From contig NZ_AKWX02000007.1 of assembly GCF_000306115.2 (NCBI RefSeq), forward strand, positions 620,001-684,000: 64,000 nucleotides of DNA. Direction: 5' to 3'. How positions within the stretch are numbered: the first letter of the stretch is position 1; every line of letters starts with the position of its first letter. Shown here piece after piece: positions 49,824 through 61,929 of this stretch. Under the pieces are notes generated by a model, which did not search any database, was not told where the DNA came from, and saw only the letters and a program-made list of their open reading frames with translations. This stretch comes from Leptospira wolffii serovar Khorat str. Khorat-H2. Its GTDB lineage: Bacteria > Spirochaetota > Leptospiria > Leptospirales > Leptospiraceae. The position numbers and the translations under genes were made by a program.

Positions 49824-50678
49824 ATGAAAAAAAAGATCCGTCGAATTCTATTCCTGTTCTTATTCTCCTTTAGTCTCACAAACTGCGGCTGGATGGTCGA
49901 TTCGTTCTTTCCCTTGGAGATAGACGAATTTCTGGGAAAACAATATTACCAAGGCGCAATCCGTGGGGAGCATGGAACCAAGGAATTCAAGAGCGAAGGC
50001 CTACGAAAATACGTGCAATCCATTACGGATCGTGTCTTGAAATCTCCTGAAATTCGTTATAAGGAGGTGTTTCCGTATAAGGTAACCGTAATCGATGACG
50101 ACCAAACCATCAATGCGGTCTGCGCTCCCGGGGGATATATATTCGTTTATACGGGGCTGCTTCGTTTCGTGGACGACGAGGCGACCTTAGCCGGAATTCT
50201 CGCTCACGAAATCGCACACGCTGAAAAAAGACATTCTACCAAGCAATTGTCCTTTAATATCACTCTGTATTTTATCTTATACACAGTGCTTTCTTACGTT
50301 CTGGGACCGGATATGGCGGAACACGCGTCGGATATCGCGGGATTTTCTTCGGGAATCGTGGGACTTGCCAATAGTCGCTCCGCAGAAGAGGAGGCCGATC
50401 ATTTCGGTTTCGAATATATCCGATCCACTCCGTATTATCCGGGAGCCATCGCGAAATTCTTCTCGGATATCCAGGTTTGGAAGAAGGAACATATGGGAGA
50501 GTCGGAGGAGAATCTACCTCTCGGAAAATACTTGAGCTCCCACCCGTTGGATGAGGAGAGAATTTCGGAAAACGAGAGAAGACTGAAAGAATCCGGAATC
50601 AAGGCTCCGAAGAAAGAGGCTTTTTTCAGAGATAGATATAAGGCGAAGATTTCCTCTTACTTACCGGAAGAAAAATAA
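49824..50678 (+). CDS. M48-family metalloprotease, lipoprotein
   Basis: A 284-residue zinc protease with a lipoprotein signal ending SFSLTNC (Cys21). The active site is HEIAH at 128-132 with Glu129, and the third zinc ligand is in the AEEEADHFGFEYI region. The arrangement is like BepA/LoiP, periplasmic proteases that tend outer-membrane protein assembly. It follows DUF2797 by 6 bases and could be the last gene of the NamZ-like operon. A tRNA-Pro on the other strand lies directly after. Confidence 0.9.
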   Translation: MKKKIRRILFLFLFSFSLTNCGWMVDSFFPLEIDEFLGKQYYQGAIRGEHGTKEFKSEGLRKYVQSITDRVLKSPEIRYKEVFPYKVTVIDDDQTINAVCAPGGYIFVYTGLLRFVDDEATLAGILAHEIAHAEKRHSTKQLSFNITLYFILYTVLSYVLGPDMAEHASDIAGFSSGIVGLANSRSAEEEADHFGFEYIRSTPYYPGAIAKFFSDIQVWKKEHMGESEENLPLGKYLSSHPLDEERISENERRLKESGIKAPKKEAFFRDRYKAKISSYLPEEK

Positions 50679-50691
50679 AGAAGAATCGATA

Positions 50692-50763
<72 letters not shown>

Positions 50764-50856
50764 AATCGTTTTCCAAATTGGCGGTAACCTGTGATTCGAC
50801 AAGTCATTTTGAAACCGAGTTGACCGTTTTCGAATTCTCAAGGATAAAGACGGTCC

Positions 50857-52041
50857 ATGAATTGGAAGAAAAAACTGCAGATCTGGGTGGAATCCGGACT
50901 CATCAGTAAAGATCAGTCCGAAGCCATCTTGCATTTCGAAAACTCCAAGCGAGTCCCTTATGCATTCTATTCTTTTCTGGCGGTAGGGATCGTCGTTTTA
51001 GGGTTAGGCGTGCTTGCGATTGTCGCGGCCAATTGGGATAAGATTCATTATTCCTTAAAACTGTTCGTGGCCTTTGCGAGTCTCTTTGCGATCGGCTTTC
51101 TTATTCTGTATTCCGGTAGAAAAGGAATCTGGAACGATACGATCCGTTATCTGCTGGTTTTATTATTCTCCGTATTGCTTTTCGCGAATATAGGACTCAT
51201 ATCCCAGGTATATCATACCCAAGGGAAATTATACCAAGGACTCCTGCTTTGGAGCGGCATTACGATTTTACTGGTGATTCTCTTTCCCGGCAAGGTTTTA
51301 CAGCATCTTTGGATTTCCGTATTCAGTTTCTCTTTCTTTAGTTGGATTCTTTCCGGAGCGGACTTGGAATGGAAGGAAGAGGAATATTTCCTCAGTCTGG
51401 CGATCTATTGGTTTGCCTGGATCTTTTCCGCGATCTCCATCTTTGCGGAAAAAAGAATGGAAACGAAGGAAAATCAAAATTTCTTAATGAGTAATCCTTT
51501 TCTTCTTTGGGCTTTCGGTTATTTTCTGGTCGCTTCGATTTGGGGAAGTTATGCGACTCAGAGAGAGGAATATTTGGAAGATTTCCGCAGTTTTTCGAAT
51601 CCCAATATTTTACATTCTTGGTATTTGCCTTTTCTACTCCCCGTTTTGCTTTTAGGACTAGGCGTTCTTTTTAGAACCCGTTTTTCCAAACGGAAATTGT
51701 TCCTACTCTTCCTTTCCGGAGTATTTCTGAGCCTGTTGAATTTTCCGAATCTTACACATTGGCACGGTAAATTGCCGTCTGCGGTTTATTTCTTCGGAGC
51801 TTGGTTACCATTCGCGTTTTTATTCTTTGAGTCCAGGAGATGGTTCGATCTTTCTTTATTCGTTCTGGGGCTTAGATTTGTCGCGGTTTATTTGGAAGTA
51901 TTCGGAAGCCTCTTGGAAACCGGCATAGGACTTATCGTTTCGGGAATATTGATCTTAGGCTTTAGCATTCTATTCTTTAAATTAAAGGAAAAGATTCGAG
52001 AGAAAGCGAACCTTCTCTTTCCTTTGGAGGACGAAGCATGA
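50857..52041 (+). CDS. DUF2157 multi-spanning membrane protein
   Basis: A 394-residue protein with about ten to twelve membrane helices. The DUF2157 opening is seen: MNWKKKLQIWVESGLISKDQSEAILHFENS, then LGVLAIVAANWDKIHYSLKLFVAFASL. The family is common in bacteria, function unknown, and is typically followed by a GDYXXLXY protein, as here. The gene end overlaps the next by four bases, so translation is coupled. Its start region is upstream of an AAAGACGG site; the ATG lies at the start of the soluble N-terminal helix. Confidence 0.85.
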   Translation: MNWKKKLQIWVESGLISKDQSEAILHFENSKRVPYAFYSFLAVGIVVLGLGVLAIVAANWDKIHYSLKLFVAFASLFAIGFLILYSGRKGIWNDTIRYLLVLLFSVLLFANIGLISQVYHTQGKLYQGLLLWSGITILLVILFPGKVLQHLWISVFSFSFFSWILSGADLEWKEEEYFLSLAIYWFAWIFSAISIFAEKRMETKENQNFLMSNPFLLWAFGYFLVASIWGSYATQREEYLEDFRSFSNPNILHSWYLPFLLPVLLLGLGVLFRTRFSKRKLFLLFLSGVFLSLLNFPNLTHWHGKLPSAVYFFGAWLPFAFLFFESRRWFDLSLFVLGLRFVAVYLEVFGSLLETGIGLIVSGILILGFSILFFKLKEKIREKANLLFPLEDEA

Positions 52042-52589
52042 ATCGTTTTTATGCGTCTATCATCGCATTTTTAGTGCCGATTGCGGTTCTCGCTTCGATG
52101 GTAATCGATCGGGAAATGGATCTGCGCAGAGGCAAGATTCTAATTCTTCCGATTTCGGGTTACGATCCTAGGGATTTACTTTCAGGGCAGTATATTCGAT
52201 TTAGAGTAGAGGGAGAATTTTCCGAACGAGGATGCCAGACTGCGGAGACTGCATCTGCGGATCCCACTGAGATTCCTAAACCGAAAAAGTCCAAGAGAGA
52301 ATCTTGCGTTTGTTTCCAAGATAGGGAGCCAAGCGCCTACGAAACTATTTCCATACCGGATTGCAACCCGGAGTCCCTAAAAGACTCCGGATGCTGGACT
52401 TACGTAAGGGGAGAATGTAACGGAGATTATTTCGATTTTCCCTACCATAAATACTTCGTTCCGGAAGCCTCCGCCAAGGAATTCGAGGATAGACTTAGGA
52501 CTCCCGGGGCTAAAATCCAGCTCAGGATGGACGAGTCCGGAAACGGAATTATCGAGAAGATTCTTTGGCCGGAGGTATCTTCGCAGTGA
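52038..52589 (+). CDS. GDYXXLXY-domain membrane protein
   Basis: A 183-residue protein with an N-terminal membrane segment ([16 protein letters not shown]). The partner family motif is kept in altered form: [21 protein letters not shown], corresponding to GDPRDLLRGDYVxLxY. A Cys-rich external loop follows (CQTA, SCVCF, DCNP, SGCW, GECN) and may be disulphide-bonded. It is coupled to the DUF2157 gene. Its 3' end overlaps the convergent dehydrogenase gene by 41 bases. Role unknown; the pair is proposed to form one membrane complex. Confidence 0.8.
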   Translation: MNRFYASIIAFLVPIAVLASMVIDREMDLRRGKILILPISGYDPRDLLSGQYIRFRVEGEFSERGCQTAETASADPTEIPKPKKSKRESCVCFQDREPSAYETISIPDCNPESLKDSGCWTYVRGECNGDYFDFPYHKYFVPEASAKEFEDRLRTPGAKIQLRMDESGNGIIEKILWPEVSSQ

Positions 52590-53439
52590 CTTCGTTTAGG
52601 CTGCAATAATCCTTTTCTCCTAGTCCTTGGAGCATTCCGGATTCGTAAATTTCTCCTAAATGAGAGACCAAGGGAAGTTTTGTACCGGAATGCTCGGCCG
52701 AAGCGAGAGCGTGTTTCAGATCCTTGTACATATTCTTTAGGGCGAAATGGGTTTCGTAATTTCCGGAGAATACGAAAGGAAATTTGAATTCTGAAATTCC
52801 CGATTTGGCGGCGGATTGTTCCAAGATGGATTTCAAGATTTCAGGAGAAATCCCTTGAGCTTCGGCCAAGGAGAATCCTTCCATATAGATCTGGAAAATT
52901 CCGGCCTGAACCATATTCAATGCGATTTTCGCCCTTTGGCCGTCGCCTATGTTTCCGCAATAGACTACATTCTTACCGCATACTTCGAATACGAATCGGA
53001 TTTCCGAAATGTCTTCTTGGGACGGAGCTCCCACCATAAATAGAATCTGCCCGTCTCTGGCCGCGTTTTTGGATCCTGTCATGGGAGCGTCCAGAAAACG
53101 GATCCCTCGCTTTAGGAAAATATCATGTAGTTTTAGGGTAAGTTCGGGAGAAGTGGTTCCCATATCGATGACGAATTTGGGATCGGATTCCAAAAGTCCT
53201 GAGTTGCATACCGCATCTTCCACCACCGAATCCTCGGTAAGGCATAAGACGATTATATCCGAATCTTTGGAGGCGGAGGCGACGTCTCCGAAGATCTCAC
53301 GATTCTTTCCTTTCATGTCCAGGATCTTCTCCGGGTTCCGAGCGAATAATCGGAGCTGAGCTCCGGACCGGGAAAGATTATCCGCGATTCCTCTTCCCAT
53401 GATTCCAGTACCTATGATTGCGATTCTTTGGGCCGACAT
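52549..53439 (-). CDS. 3-hydroxyisobutyrate dehydrogenase-like NAD(P)-dependent oxidoreductase
   Basis: A 296-residue beta-hydroxyacid dehydrogenase. Seen: nucleotide motif [19 protein letters not shown], then [15 protein letters not shown], the substrate loop [23 protein letters not shown], the catalytic Lys in [10 protein letters not shown], and [12 protein letters not shown] near the end. The family includes 3-hydroxyisobutyrate, tartronate semialdehyde and glyoxylate reductases; the substrate here is not decidable. Its 3' end overlaps the GDYXXLXY gene. It is monocistronic on the minus strand; the Mla genes are separate upstream. Confidence 0.88.
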   Translation of the reverse strand: MSAQRIAIIGTGIMGRGIADNLSRSGAQLRLFARNPEKILDMKGKNREIFGDVASASKDSDIIVLCLTEDSVVEDAVCNSGLLESDPKFVIDMGTTSPELTLKLHDIFLKRGIRFLDAPMTGSKNAARDGQILFMVGAPSQEDISEIRFVFEVCGKNVVYCGNIGDGQRAKIALNMVQAGIFQIYMEGFSLAEAQGISPEILKSILEQSAAKSGISEFKFPFVFSGNYETHFALKNMYKDLKHALASAEHSGTKLPLVSHLGEIYESGMLQGLGEKDYCSLNEVTAKIPPAKESSR

Positions 53440-53487
53440 GGTTTCAGGATCCGGGAAGAAGCGGGGTTTGGCAAGAAAAAGAGAATC

Positions 53488-54231
53488 TTAGAAAGAGCTA
53501 AGAGCCGCGCGGATAAAGCTCGTAACTGGAGCCTGTTCCCGCGTATCTTCCAGACCTTCTCGCAATTCTCTCAGAACGATTTGTGCGTCCGTCAGCACAG
53601 TATTCACGTTCGTATGCAGATCGTCCCGGTTGATGAGTCGTCCTAGAGTTCCGTCACCGGAATTGATCTTGGTGGTGATATCCGCAACATTGGAGAAGGT
53701 CCTACGAATATCTCCTCGGTTTTCCGCGATGAGCTCGGAGAGGGAGACTAGAGGATCTTGGAGAACTCTACCTTTCAAGGGACCCGACTTATAATCTACG
53801 GTCTGGAAAGATCTTTGCCCTACCTTTCCCTCTTCGGTGGATTCCGAAGTTCCGGGATCTATCGAAATCACACGACCGGAAAGAAGACTTTCGTTACGGA
53901 TCGCGATATCGTAGTTTTCGTACATTCTCACAGGTTCTTTGAGAAGAATAGTGACTTCCACGCGAGTGGCGACTCCGACCTCTCCCGGAGGAAGAACGGC
54001 TCCTTCTTCGTTGATTTGGATGAGGCGAATATTGGAAACGTAACCGAAAGGAACCCCTTGGACGGTGACCTTATTACCCACCTTGATTCCTTCCGAGTTT
54101 TTGAAATTGATCTTTAGGAATTCTCCCCGCTTTTGCACGGGACCTCCTTCCGTCATGACCGTAAAGTATCCCACCACTACTACGGCGACGGAGAAAATGG
54201 CTCCTACGAGAAGGTAACGAAACGATTTCAT
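53488..54231 (-). CDS. mlaD: MlaD-type MCE protein
   Basis: A 247-residue MCE-domain protein with an N-terminal membrane anchor ([20 protein letters not shown]), then the MCE core ([36 protein letters not shown], with the VxxxGVxxGxV signature) and a helical tail ([26 protein letters not shown]). In the Mla system MlaD hexamers carry phospholipids between the inner and outer membranes. It is downstream of mlaF by 67 bases, in the order mlaE-mlaF-mlaD. Length is moderately longer than E. coli MlaD. Confidence 0.88.
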   Translation of the reverse strand: MKSFRYLLVGAIFSVAVVVVGYFTVMTEGGPVQKRGEFLKINFKNSEGIKVGNKVTVQGVPFGYVSNIRLIQINEEGAVLPPGEVGVATRVEVTILLKEPVRMYENYDIAIRNESLLSGRVISIDPGTSESTEEGKVGQRSFQTVDYKSGPLKGRVLQDPLVSLSELIAENRGDIRRTFSNVADITTKINSGDGTLGRLINRDDLHTNVNTVLTDAQIVLRELREGLEDTREQAPVTSFIRAALSSF

Positions 54232-54298
54232 TCTTAGATCGAATTCCCTTGGATTAATATCGGCATTCTAACCCCTATTCTTTGGTAGGACCGGGTTT

Positions 54299-55066
54299 TC
54301 ACGATTTGGTTTCCAGAATCATGGGGCCTTTCGTCTTCCCATGAATGAACTGACGGATGAATTCATTCTCCGAATTCTGCACTTCTTCCGGGGTTCCGGT
54401 GAATAATACCTGACCTCCGTAAAAAAATGAAATGCGGTCGGCGATCATATAAGCGCTAGACATATCGTGAGTGACTACCACCTGGGCCGCTCCCGTTTCC
54501 TTTTTGATCCTCAGGATGAGTTCGTTGATCACGTTGGACATAACCGGATCGAGTCCGGAGGTAGGCTCGTCGTAGAGAATGATTTCCGGGTTCGCGGCGA
54601 TGGCTCGGGCAAGACCGGCCCGTTTCTTCATACCGCCCGATATGTCGTTCGGAAAATTATCCTTGGCGACGGTCATATCCACCAATCTCAATTTTTCGGA
54701 CACGATCTTCTGTATCTCTTCTTCGGTAAATAGTTTATGCTCTCGTAGGGGCAGGGCCACATTATCGAATACGGTCATCCAATTGATGAGCGCTCCCGAC
54801 TGAAAAAGAACTCCCATTTTAGAACGGATTTTTTCCCTCTCCGGAACGGGAACGTGGGAAATTTTTTGACCGAAGATCCTACATTCTCCCGCGTCCGGTT
54901 CCAAGAGTCCTGTGATATGTTTGAGAGTTACCGATTTACCAGTACCGGACGGGCCCAAGACCACCATGGTCTCTCCCTTACGCACTTGTAGATCCATACC
55001 TTTCAGAATCTTACGGGCTCCGAAGGCTTTATGAAGATTTATAAGTTCGATCGCGTATTCTTCCAT
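54299..55066 (-). CDS. mlaF: Lipid-transport ABC transporter ATPase (MlaF-like)
   Basis: A 255-residue ATPase: Walker [10 protein letters not shown]-loop [15 protein letters not shown], signature [15 protein letters not shown], Walker [13 protein letters not shown] and switch His in VVTHDM. The GMKKR variant of the signature is typical for MCE-associated ATPases. It energises retrograde or anterograde phospholipid movement through MlaE and MlaD at the inner membrane. One base separates it from mlaE. Confidence 0.94.
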   Translation of the reverse strand: MEEYAIELINLHKAFGARKILKGMDLQVRKGETMVVLGPSGTGKSVTLKHITGLLEPDAGECRIFGQKISHVPVPEREKIRSKMGVLFQSGALINWMTVFDNVALPLREHKLFTEEEIQKIVSEKLRLVDMTVAKDNFPNDISGGMKKRAGLARAIAANPEIILYDEPTSGLDPVMSNVINELILRIKKETGAAQVVVTHDMSSAYMIADRISFFYGGQVLFTGTPEEVQNSENEFIRQFIHGKTKGPMILETKS

Positions 55067-55067
55067 A

Positions 55068-55868
55068 TTATTGCCTGTAGAAAATCGCGGTGATCACATA
55101 ACCGAAGAATATGACCATAAGAAAGGAAGTGACCACGGACTCCCTGGTAGCTCTTCCCACTCCGATGGCTCCTCCGGAGGTTCTGAGTCCATGAGAGCAG
55201 GAAATCGAGGAAATGATCAACCCGAATATGAAACCCTTGAATAAACCGGTGTATAAGTCCTTTAAACCGGGAATGGAGGTGATTCTTTCGTATACGTCCT
55301 GGAAATAAACAATGTATTCGATCCCCAATTGGAAATGTCCTACTATGGCTCCGCCTAGGATTCCTAACGTGCTGGAATAGACGCAAAGAATGGGAACCAT
55401 TAAAGAAAAACCTAATACTCTCGGAAAGACCAAAAAGCGTACCGGATCTATGGACATCACTTCGAGAGCGTCTATTTCTTCGGAGACTTTCATGGTCCCG
55501 ATCTCCGCGGCGATCGCCGAACCAATGGATGCTGCAAGAATGAGAGCCGTCATAAAAGGAGACATTTCTCTAGTGAGGGTGATGGTAAGAAGAAGACCTA
55601 TCTGGCCTTCCGCCCCGAAGTCCTTTAGGCCCAAGCCGGTATTCAAAGTGAGGAGCATTCCGGTAAATACTGCCACCACGGAAACCACGAATAGACTTCC
55701 TACTCCCGAGATGTACATTTGATCCAGAATTTCCTTCCGTTTCTCTATGGAGAATCGTAGGTTCAGAAAGGTTTCCACAATCAAGAGAATCGTGTAACCC
55801 GCTGCGTATAAGTTCTCGTTCACTTTTTCTTTTATGCTTTCGATCATCCTATCTATATCCTGATCCAC
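55068..55868 (-). CDS. mlaE: Lipid-transport permease (MlaE-like)
   Basis: A 266-residue permease with about six helices and MlaE hallmarks: [41 protein letters not shown], and [38 protein letters not shown]. It extracts or inserts phospholipids at the inner membrane with MlaF and MlaD. Its start overlaps the 493-residue gene by 16 bases, so they are translated together. Confidence 0.94.
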   Translation of the reverse strand: MDQDIDRMIESIKEKVNENLYAAGYTILLIVETFLNLRFSIEKRKEILDQMYISGVGSLFVVSVVAVFTGMLLTLNTGLGLKDFGAEGQIGLLLTITLTREMSPFMTALILAASIGSAIAAEIGTMKVSEEIDALEVMSIDPVRFLVFPRVLGFSLMVPILCVYSSTLGILGGAIVGHFQLGIEYIVYFQDVYERITSIPGLKDLYTGLFKGFIFGLIISSISCSHGLRTSGGAIGVGRATRESVVTSFLMVIFFGYVITAIFYRQ

Positions 55869-57334
55869 CAGAGAAGCTGCACCGTGGTCTTCTCCTTGTC
55901 TTTTTCCAATCCGAAGAAACCGTACAGAAATTGGTACGAGGTCTTTTCCGGAGTGGAGCTATATTCCACCAAAAACGGAATATGAACGTGAAATTCTTCC
56001 CGGCTCCATCTTTGGGTGTACAATCTCATTAGGAGAGAGAGTCTTTTTTCCCCGTTGGACAGACTCTGAAATTCCAAGATGGACCAGACCGGGTCCCAAA
56101 TCCTTTCCATAGTCTCCGATTTGAGCGGAAATAAGGAAAGAAGATTCCAAGTTAAATTTCCATCCCTGTCCTCATGCCATCGAAAGAATGGCCAGAGTTT
56201 ATAATAATTTTCTTCTCTTCCCCATTGCACGTAGGTTCGGTTCGTCTTCCACCAAAATGGAATGAAATAGGTTTCGGAAGATTTGATATGATAACTGTCC
56301 GTGCTCAAACGGAAATAGAACGGAGTCAAGAAACGGGTTTCCTTATACGCGAAGCGATAGTAACCGTAAAAAGGAAAGAGAATTAACTTTCTGTAATCTT
56401 CGTCGTCGTTTCTGCCGTATTGCAAAAGAAAGAAGAGTGCGTTCCAATCCATTTCCTGGGTTTTTTTATCGTAACCATAGCCGAATAGGGAGCCGAAAAT
56501 CGGAAACCATAAAAATGCCCTGGCTTTCATGTTTCCGAATTCGGAATCTTTGGAAAGGTAAAAAGGCCAGAACATAGCGTAGGAGAACGGCTCCCTTTTG
56601 TCTTGGTTGACTCTTCCCCATTGGAAGAACGGCCAGAGGGCAGAATACCTCTCGTACTTTCCTTTGTGAATCTTTTGAGAATAGAAAGGAAAAATCCTGA
56701 GATCGTTTCGAACCTCCGAACCTCCCCACATGATAATAGGCCAAAGAATTCCGTGCGCCTGATAATTCTTATGTTTCCAGTTCGAATAAAGAGGAAAAAG
56801 AATATAATTCATTTCCGAATAACTGACTTTCCCTCTCATCTGACCGAATAGAGGGAAGAATCCGAAATAAGAATCCTTAGCCGTATCCCCTTTGCCCCAG
56901 ATTAGGAACGGAGAAAGAGTGTCCTCATCCCAACCTATATCGTCGTGAAAAGTCTCCGTTCCGGAAATGAAGAATAAAAAGGTCCAAACCCTCCAGTAAT
57001 CCGTTTGTTCCGAATAGAAGAACGGAAACAGGACCGTTCTGTACTGGTAGTTGGATTTGGTTTCCTTATAGAAAGAGAAGAACGGACGGTAGATTTGTTC
57101 CTCTTCTCCCATTCTCTTTTCGGATTGGTACAGAAACCAGAACTGTTTGTATTCGGAAGGGTAGGGCGAAACAGGTTTGAATGGAAATTCAGAAAATAGG
57201 CTTTCCGTAAAAAACAGGAAGAAAAGGATAAGGAGAATATTCTTATAAAAGCCTGTTCTAAAAAGTCCAGGCTTTTGAAGCCCGAGACGGATTGTCGGAA
57301 GATGACCTGATCTTTGGGACGGACTATAAATCAT
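55853..57334 (-). CDS. Large aromatic-rich exported protein, first gene of the Mla operon
   Basis: A 493-residue protein with a signal-like helix ([16 protein letters not shown], about residues 33-48) and a mature part full of aromatic and strand-like repeats: [72 protein letters not shown]. These W/F/Y-rich hairpins resemble outer-membrane beta-barrel strands. It overlaps mlaE by 16 bases, suggesting a partner of the lipid pathway, perhaps an outer-membrane component. I cannot name a family. Confidence 0.65.
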   Translation of the reverse strand: MIYSPSQRSGHLPTIRLGLQKPGLFRTGFYKNILLILFFLFFTESLFSEFPFKPVSPYPSEYKQFWFLYQSEKRMGEEEQIYRPFFSFYKETKSNYQYRTVLFPFFYSEQTDYWRVWTFLFFISGTETFHDDIGWDEDTLSPFLIWGKGDTAKDSYFGFFPLFGQMRGKVSYSEMNYILFPLYSNWKHKNYQAHGILWPIIMWGGSEVRNDLRIFPFYSQKIHKGKYERYSALWPFFQWGRVNQDKREPFSYAMFWPFYLSKDSEFGNMKARAFLWFPIFGSLFGYGYDKKTQEMDWNALFFLLQYGRNDDEDYRKLILFPFYGYYRFAYKETRFLTPFYFRLSTDSYHIKSSETYFIPFWWKTNRTYVQWGREENYYKLWPFFRWHEDRDGNLTWNLLSLFPLKSETMERIWDPVWSILEFQSLSNGEKRLSLLMRLYTQRWSREEFHVHIPFLVEYSSTPEKTSYQFLYGFFGLEKDKEKTTVQLLWWIRI

Positions 57335-57376
57335 TCTTCCTAAAAAATCCTAGAGAAGGGGTAAAAGAGGCTCATT

Positions 57377-58432
57377 GTGAAAATTGCGGTATTATTCGGA
57401 GGAACTTCCACGGAACACGAAATTTCCCTAAGAACGGGGAGTTTCATAAGTAAAACTTTGGCCGCAATGGGACATTCGGTCAAACCCATTCTGATTTCTA
57501 GGGACGGAAGATGGGTGATACCGAAAGAGTATTCGGTCCGTTTACCTGAATCTACACAGAATGACTCGGATTCCTTTCTCAGACAATTCGAAGAAATAAA
57601 CGGTGTGAACGCGGGTCCGTTTTCCTCTTTAGATTGTGATGTCGTATTTTTAGGACTCCATGGAACCTCCGGAGAAGACGGTTCTATGCAAGGATTTTTG
57701 AAAGTACTCGGAATCCCTTTCACAGGTTCCGATGTGAAGGCTTCGGCTCTTGCCATGGACAAAATCCGTGCGAATCGACTCTTCCAACTAGCCGGAATGT
57801 CCGTGGCTCCTTTCTGGGAATTGAGAAAAAAGGAATTTCTTACCGAATCGACTCCGGTCGAAAGCCTGGGATTGACATATCCTTTGTTTCTAAAGCCTGT
57901 AGAAGGAGGTTCTAGCTTTCACACTTTTAGAATCAATACCATGGAAGAATTGGAACGTAGGCTTCCCGAATTCTTCGAACACGAAGACCACGCCATTTTA
58001 CAGAAATTTCTAGATGGAACCGAAGTGTCCTGCGGGGTCTGGGAAAAAAGAGAAGCCGGAAAGAAGGTATGGCAAGCGCTTCCTCCGACCGAGATCATTC
58101 CGGGGGGAGAATTCTTCGATGTGCAATCCAAATACAAACCGGGACTCTCCCAAGAAATCACGCCGGCGCGCTTGCCCGCCGAAGTTATAGAGAAGATCCA
58201 GGAACAATCGGTTCTTGCTCATAAAACCTTGGGTTGTGAAGGATATTCTAGGACGGATTTTATCGTAGTATCCGGAATTCCTTTCGTATTGGAAACGAAT
58301 ACGCTTCCCGGGATGACCGAGACTAGCTTGATCCCACAACAAGCCAAGGCGGCGGGTATCGCAATTCAGGAATTGTACCAATCTCTGATAGATCAGGCTT
58401 TGGAAAGAGCGGGAAAAATTCCCGTCGGTTGA
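57377..58432 (+). CDS. ddl: D-alanine--D-alanine ligase
   Basis: A 351-residue ATP-grasp enzyme making D-Ala-D-Ala for peptidoglycan. Seen: KIAVLFGGTSTEHEISLRTGSF at the start, FLGLHGTSGEDGSMQGFL, the ATP-grasp loop PVEGGSSFHTF, the metal-binding YSRTDFIVV and ETNTLPGMTETSLIP near the end. The start is GTG 57377. It lies divergent from the Mla operon with 42 bases between, so promoters overlap closely. Next gene downstream is convergent metW. Confidence 0.95.
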   Translation: MKIAVLFGGTSTEHEISLRTGSFISKTLAAMGHSVKPILISRDGRWVIPKEYSVRLPESTQNDSDSFLRQFEEINGVNAGPFSSLDCDVVFLGLHGTSGEDGSMQGFLKVLGIPFTGSDVKASALAMDKIRANRLFQLAGMSVAPFWELRKKEFLTESTPVESLGLTYPLFLKPVEGGSSFHTFRINTMEELERRLPEFFEHEDHAILQKFLDGTEVSCGVWEKREAGKKVWQALPPTEIIPGGEFFDVQSKYKPGLSQEITPARLPAEVIEKIQEQSVLAHKTLGCEGYSRTDFIVVSGIPFVLETNTLPGMTETSLIPQQAKAAGIAIQELYQSLIDQALERAGKIPVG

Positions 58433-58464
58433 TTCGATCGGAACCTGCGGTTTTCCGACTTGAG

Positions 58465-59076
58465 CTATCTAATCTGAAACAATGCCAATTTCGCGAAGAA
58501 ATTCGGACGAAACTTTACCTGTTTGAAATCGGTAAAGAATGCTTTGTCTTCGACAGTGAACCCTCTTAAATCGCAAAATTCCTGGAAATCCAAGACGGAT
58601 AAAAAGTGTAGGTTCGGAGTATTGAACCAGCGATAAGGAAGCAGGTCCGTAACGGGAGTCTTACCTTGGAATAGGATCTTAAATCGCACTTCCCAATATC
58701 CGAAATTAGGAAAAACTAAAATAACTTTTTTACCGATGCGCAGGCATTCCTTGATAATTTCTCCCGGATGCCTCGTCTCTTGGATCGTCTGGTTTAGGAT
58801 CACGTAATCGAAACGTTTGTCTTCGTGGTGGCTCAATCCCTCGTCTATATCTCCGTGGTGTACATAGACGCCTTTGCGTATGCATTCCACGATCGCATCC
58901 TCGTCCTTTTCTATGCCTTGTCCTCGGATGCCTTTTTGCTTCAGAAGATAAAGGAGATCTCCGTTTCCGCACCCTAGATCTAAGACCTTGGATCCGGGAG
59001 AGATCGCATCTAGAATATAACCGAAGTCCGGTCTTTCTTTAAGAGTGGCGCTTTTAAGAATTTGGGATGCGATCAT
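58465..59076 (-). CDS. metW: MetW, methionine biosynthesis methyltransferase-like
   Basis: A 203-residue Rossmann methyltransferase fold protein with SAM motif [17 protein letters not shown], then the MetW-specific [10 protein letters not shown] and [14 protein letters not shown], and the closing [38 protein letters not shown]. In other bacteria metW follows metX and is needed with MetX for homoserine acylation, though its exact reaction is not settled. It overlaps metX by four bases (ATGA), so translation is coupled. Confidence 0.93.
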   Translation of the reverse strand: MIASQILKSATLKERPDFGYILDAISPGSKVLDLGCGNGDLLYLLKQKGIRGQGIEKDEDAIVECIRKGVYVHHGDIDEGLSHHEDKRFDYVILNQTIQETRHPGEIIKECLRIGKKVILVFPNFGYWEVRFKILFQGKTPVTDLLPYRWFNTPNLHFLSVLDFQEFCDLRGFTVEDKAFFTDFKQVKFRPNFFAKLALFQIR

Positions 59077-60182
59077 TCGTCCACCGGCATATTCAGGAAT
59101 CCTCTTAGTACGTCCTCTTGCTTTGCGTTCGGAAGTAGGAAGCTATCGTGTCCTTCTTTGGCATTCAGTTCCACGTACATCACCCTTTTATCGGAAGCCT
59201 CTAGACTCTTCACGATCTCTCTGGATTGGGAAGGGGGATACAGCCAATCCGAACTATAGGAGATCACTAAGAATCTGCATTTAGCGGGAGATAATGCGCG
59301 CGTGAGTTCCTTTCCTTTGCCTAGGCTATAATGATCCAAGGCCTTGGTCACATATATGTAAGAATTCGCATCGAAGCGATCCACGAAACTTTCGCCCTGG
59401 TAAATAAGATAACTTCCTACGGCAAAATCCGAATTTAAGAGGGAACCTCTAGGCGGATTCCTGCCGAATTTTTCCCTCATCTTATCGTCCGAGAGATAGG
59501 TGATATGGCCCACCATTCTCGCGAGCGCCAATCCTTTGCGAGGAGAGGCGTTATCCTCGTATAGGCCATTATTCCAATTCGGATCTGATAAAATTGCCTG
59601 GCGACCCACTTCGTTGTATGCGATCTGCATCGCGGAATGTTCCGCAGTGGAGGCTAGTATGATACAGTTATCCAAAAGATCCGGATAAGCGATACTCCAC
59701 TCTAATGCCTGCATTCCTCCCATGGAACCTCCGGCAACGCAGAATAATTTGGAAATTCCCAAATGATCCACTAAGAGTTTTTGGGCCGCCACCATATCCT
59801 TGATGGATACGAAAGGGAAACTGGAGCCGTAAGCTTTGCCTGTGACAGGATTTACGGTAAGAGGACCGGAGGATCCTTTGCAACCTCCGATCACATTGGA
59901 AGATATTACAAAATATTGATTCGTATCGAAGGCTTTTCCAGGGCCTATATAATCGTCCCACCAACCGGGGCGCTTATCGGTGGAAGTATGATAACCCGCC
60001 GCGTGAGCGTCGCCTGAAAGAGCATGACAGACCAGGATCGCGTTGTCTTTATTAGGAGAAAGAGTTCCGTAAGTTTCGTAAGCCAGGATGACGGGAGAGA
60101 GAACGGATCCGTTGTCCAGACGTAGATCACCTAAGACCGCCGTTTTCGGCTCAACGATTCCTATCGAACGAGCATCGATCAT
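59073..60182 (-). CDS. metX: Homoserine O-acetyltransferase
   Basis: A 369-residue alpha/beta hydrolase-type acyltransferase. Seen: the substrate motif [12 protein letters not shown], the nucleophile [12 protein letters not shown] (Ser about residue 150), the acid in [13 protein letters not shown], and the His in EGHDSFLL near the end. It acylates homoserine with acetyl-CoA in the first committed methionine step, giving the substrate of MetY encoded upstream. Gene order metY-metX-metW on the minus strand. Known leptospiral MetX works with MetW. Confidence 0.94.
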   Translation of the reverse strand: MIDARSIGIVEPKTAVLGDLRLDNGSVLSPVILAYETYGTLSPNKDNAILVCHALSGDAHAAGYHTSTDKRPGWWDDYIGPGKAFDTNQYFVISSNVIGGCKGSSGPLTVNPVTGKAYGSSFPFVSIKDMVAAQKLLVDHLGISKLFCVAGGSMGGMQALEWSIAYPDLLDNCIILASTAEHSAMQIAYNEVGRQAILSDPNWNNGLYEDNASPRKGLALARMVGHITYLSDDKMREKFGRNPPRGSLLNSDFAVGSYLIYQGESFVDRFDANSYIYVTKALDHYSLGKGKELTRALSPAKCRFLVISYSSDWLYPPSQSREIVKSLEASDKRVMYVELNAKEGHDSFLLPNAKQEDVLRGFLNMPVDE

Positions 60183-60203
60183 CCTTTACTTCCAAAACAG
60201 TTA

Positions 60204-60265
60204 GGCCACTTTCCTCACAAACTCCCTCCGGAAGAGAATTCCGAATAGAGAAGGGGAAAGTGGCC
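60204..60265. repeat. Inverted repeat in the metY-metX gap
   Basis: GGCCACTTTCC (60204-60214) and GGAAAGTGGCC (60255-60265) are perfect 11-bp arms around a 40-base loop holding a smaller CGGAA/TTCCG stem. It sits in the 117-base gap between the metY stop and the metX start. Termination tails are weak on both sides; attenuation or mRNA processing is possible. Confidence 0.55.
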
Positions 60266-60299
60266 GATTATTAGACGATTTTTCCTAAGGAGTCGGAAG

Positions 60300-61929
<1,630 letters not shown>

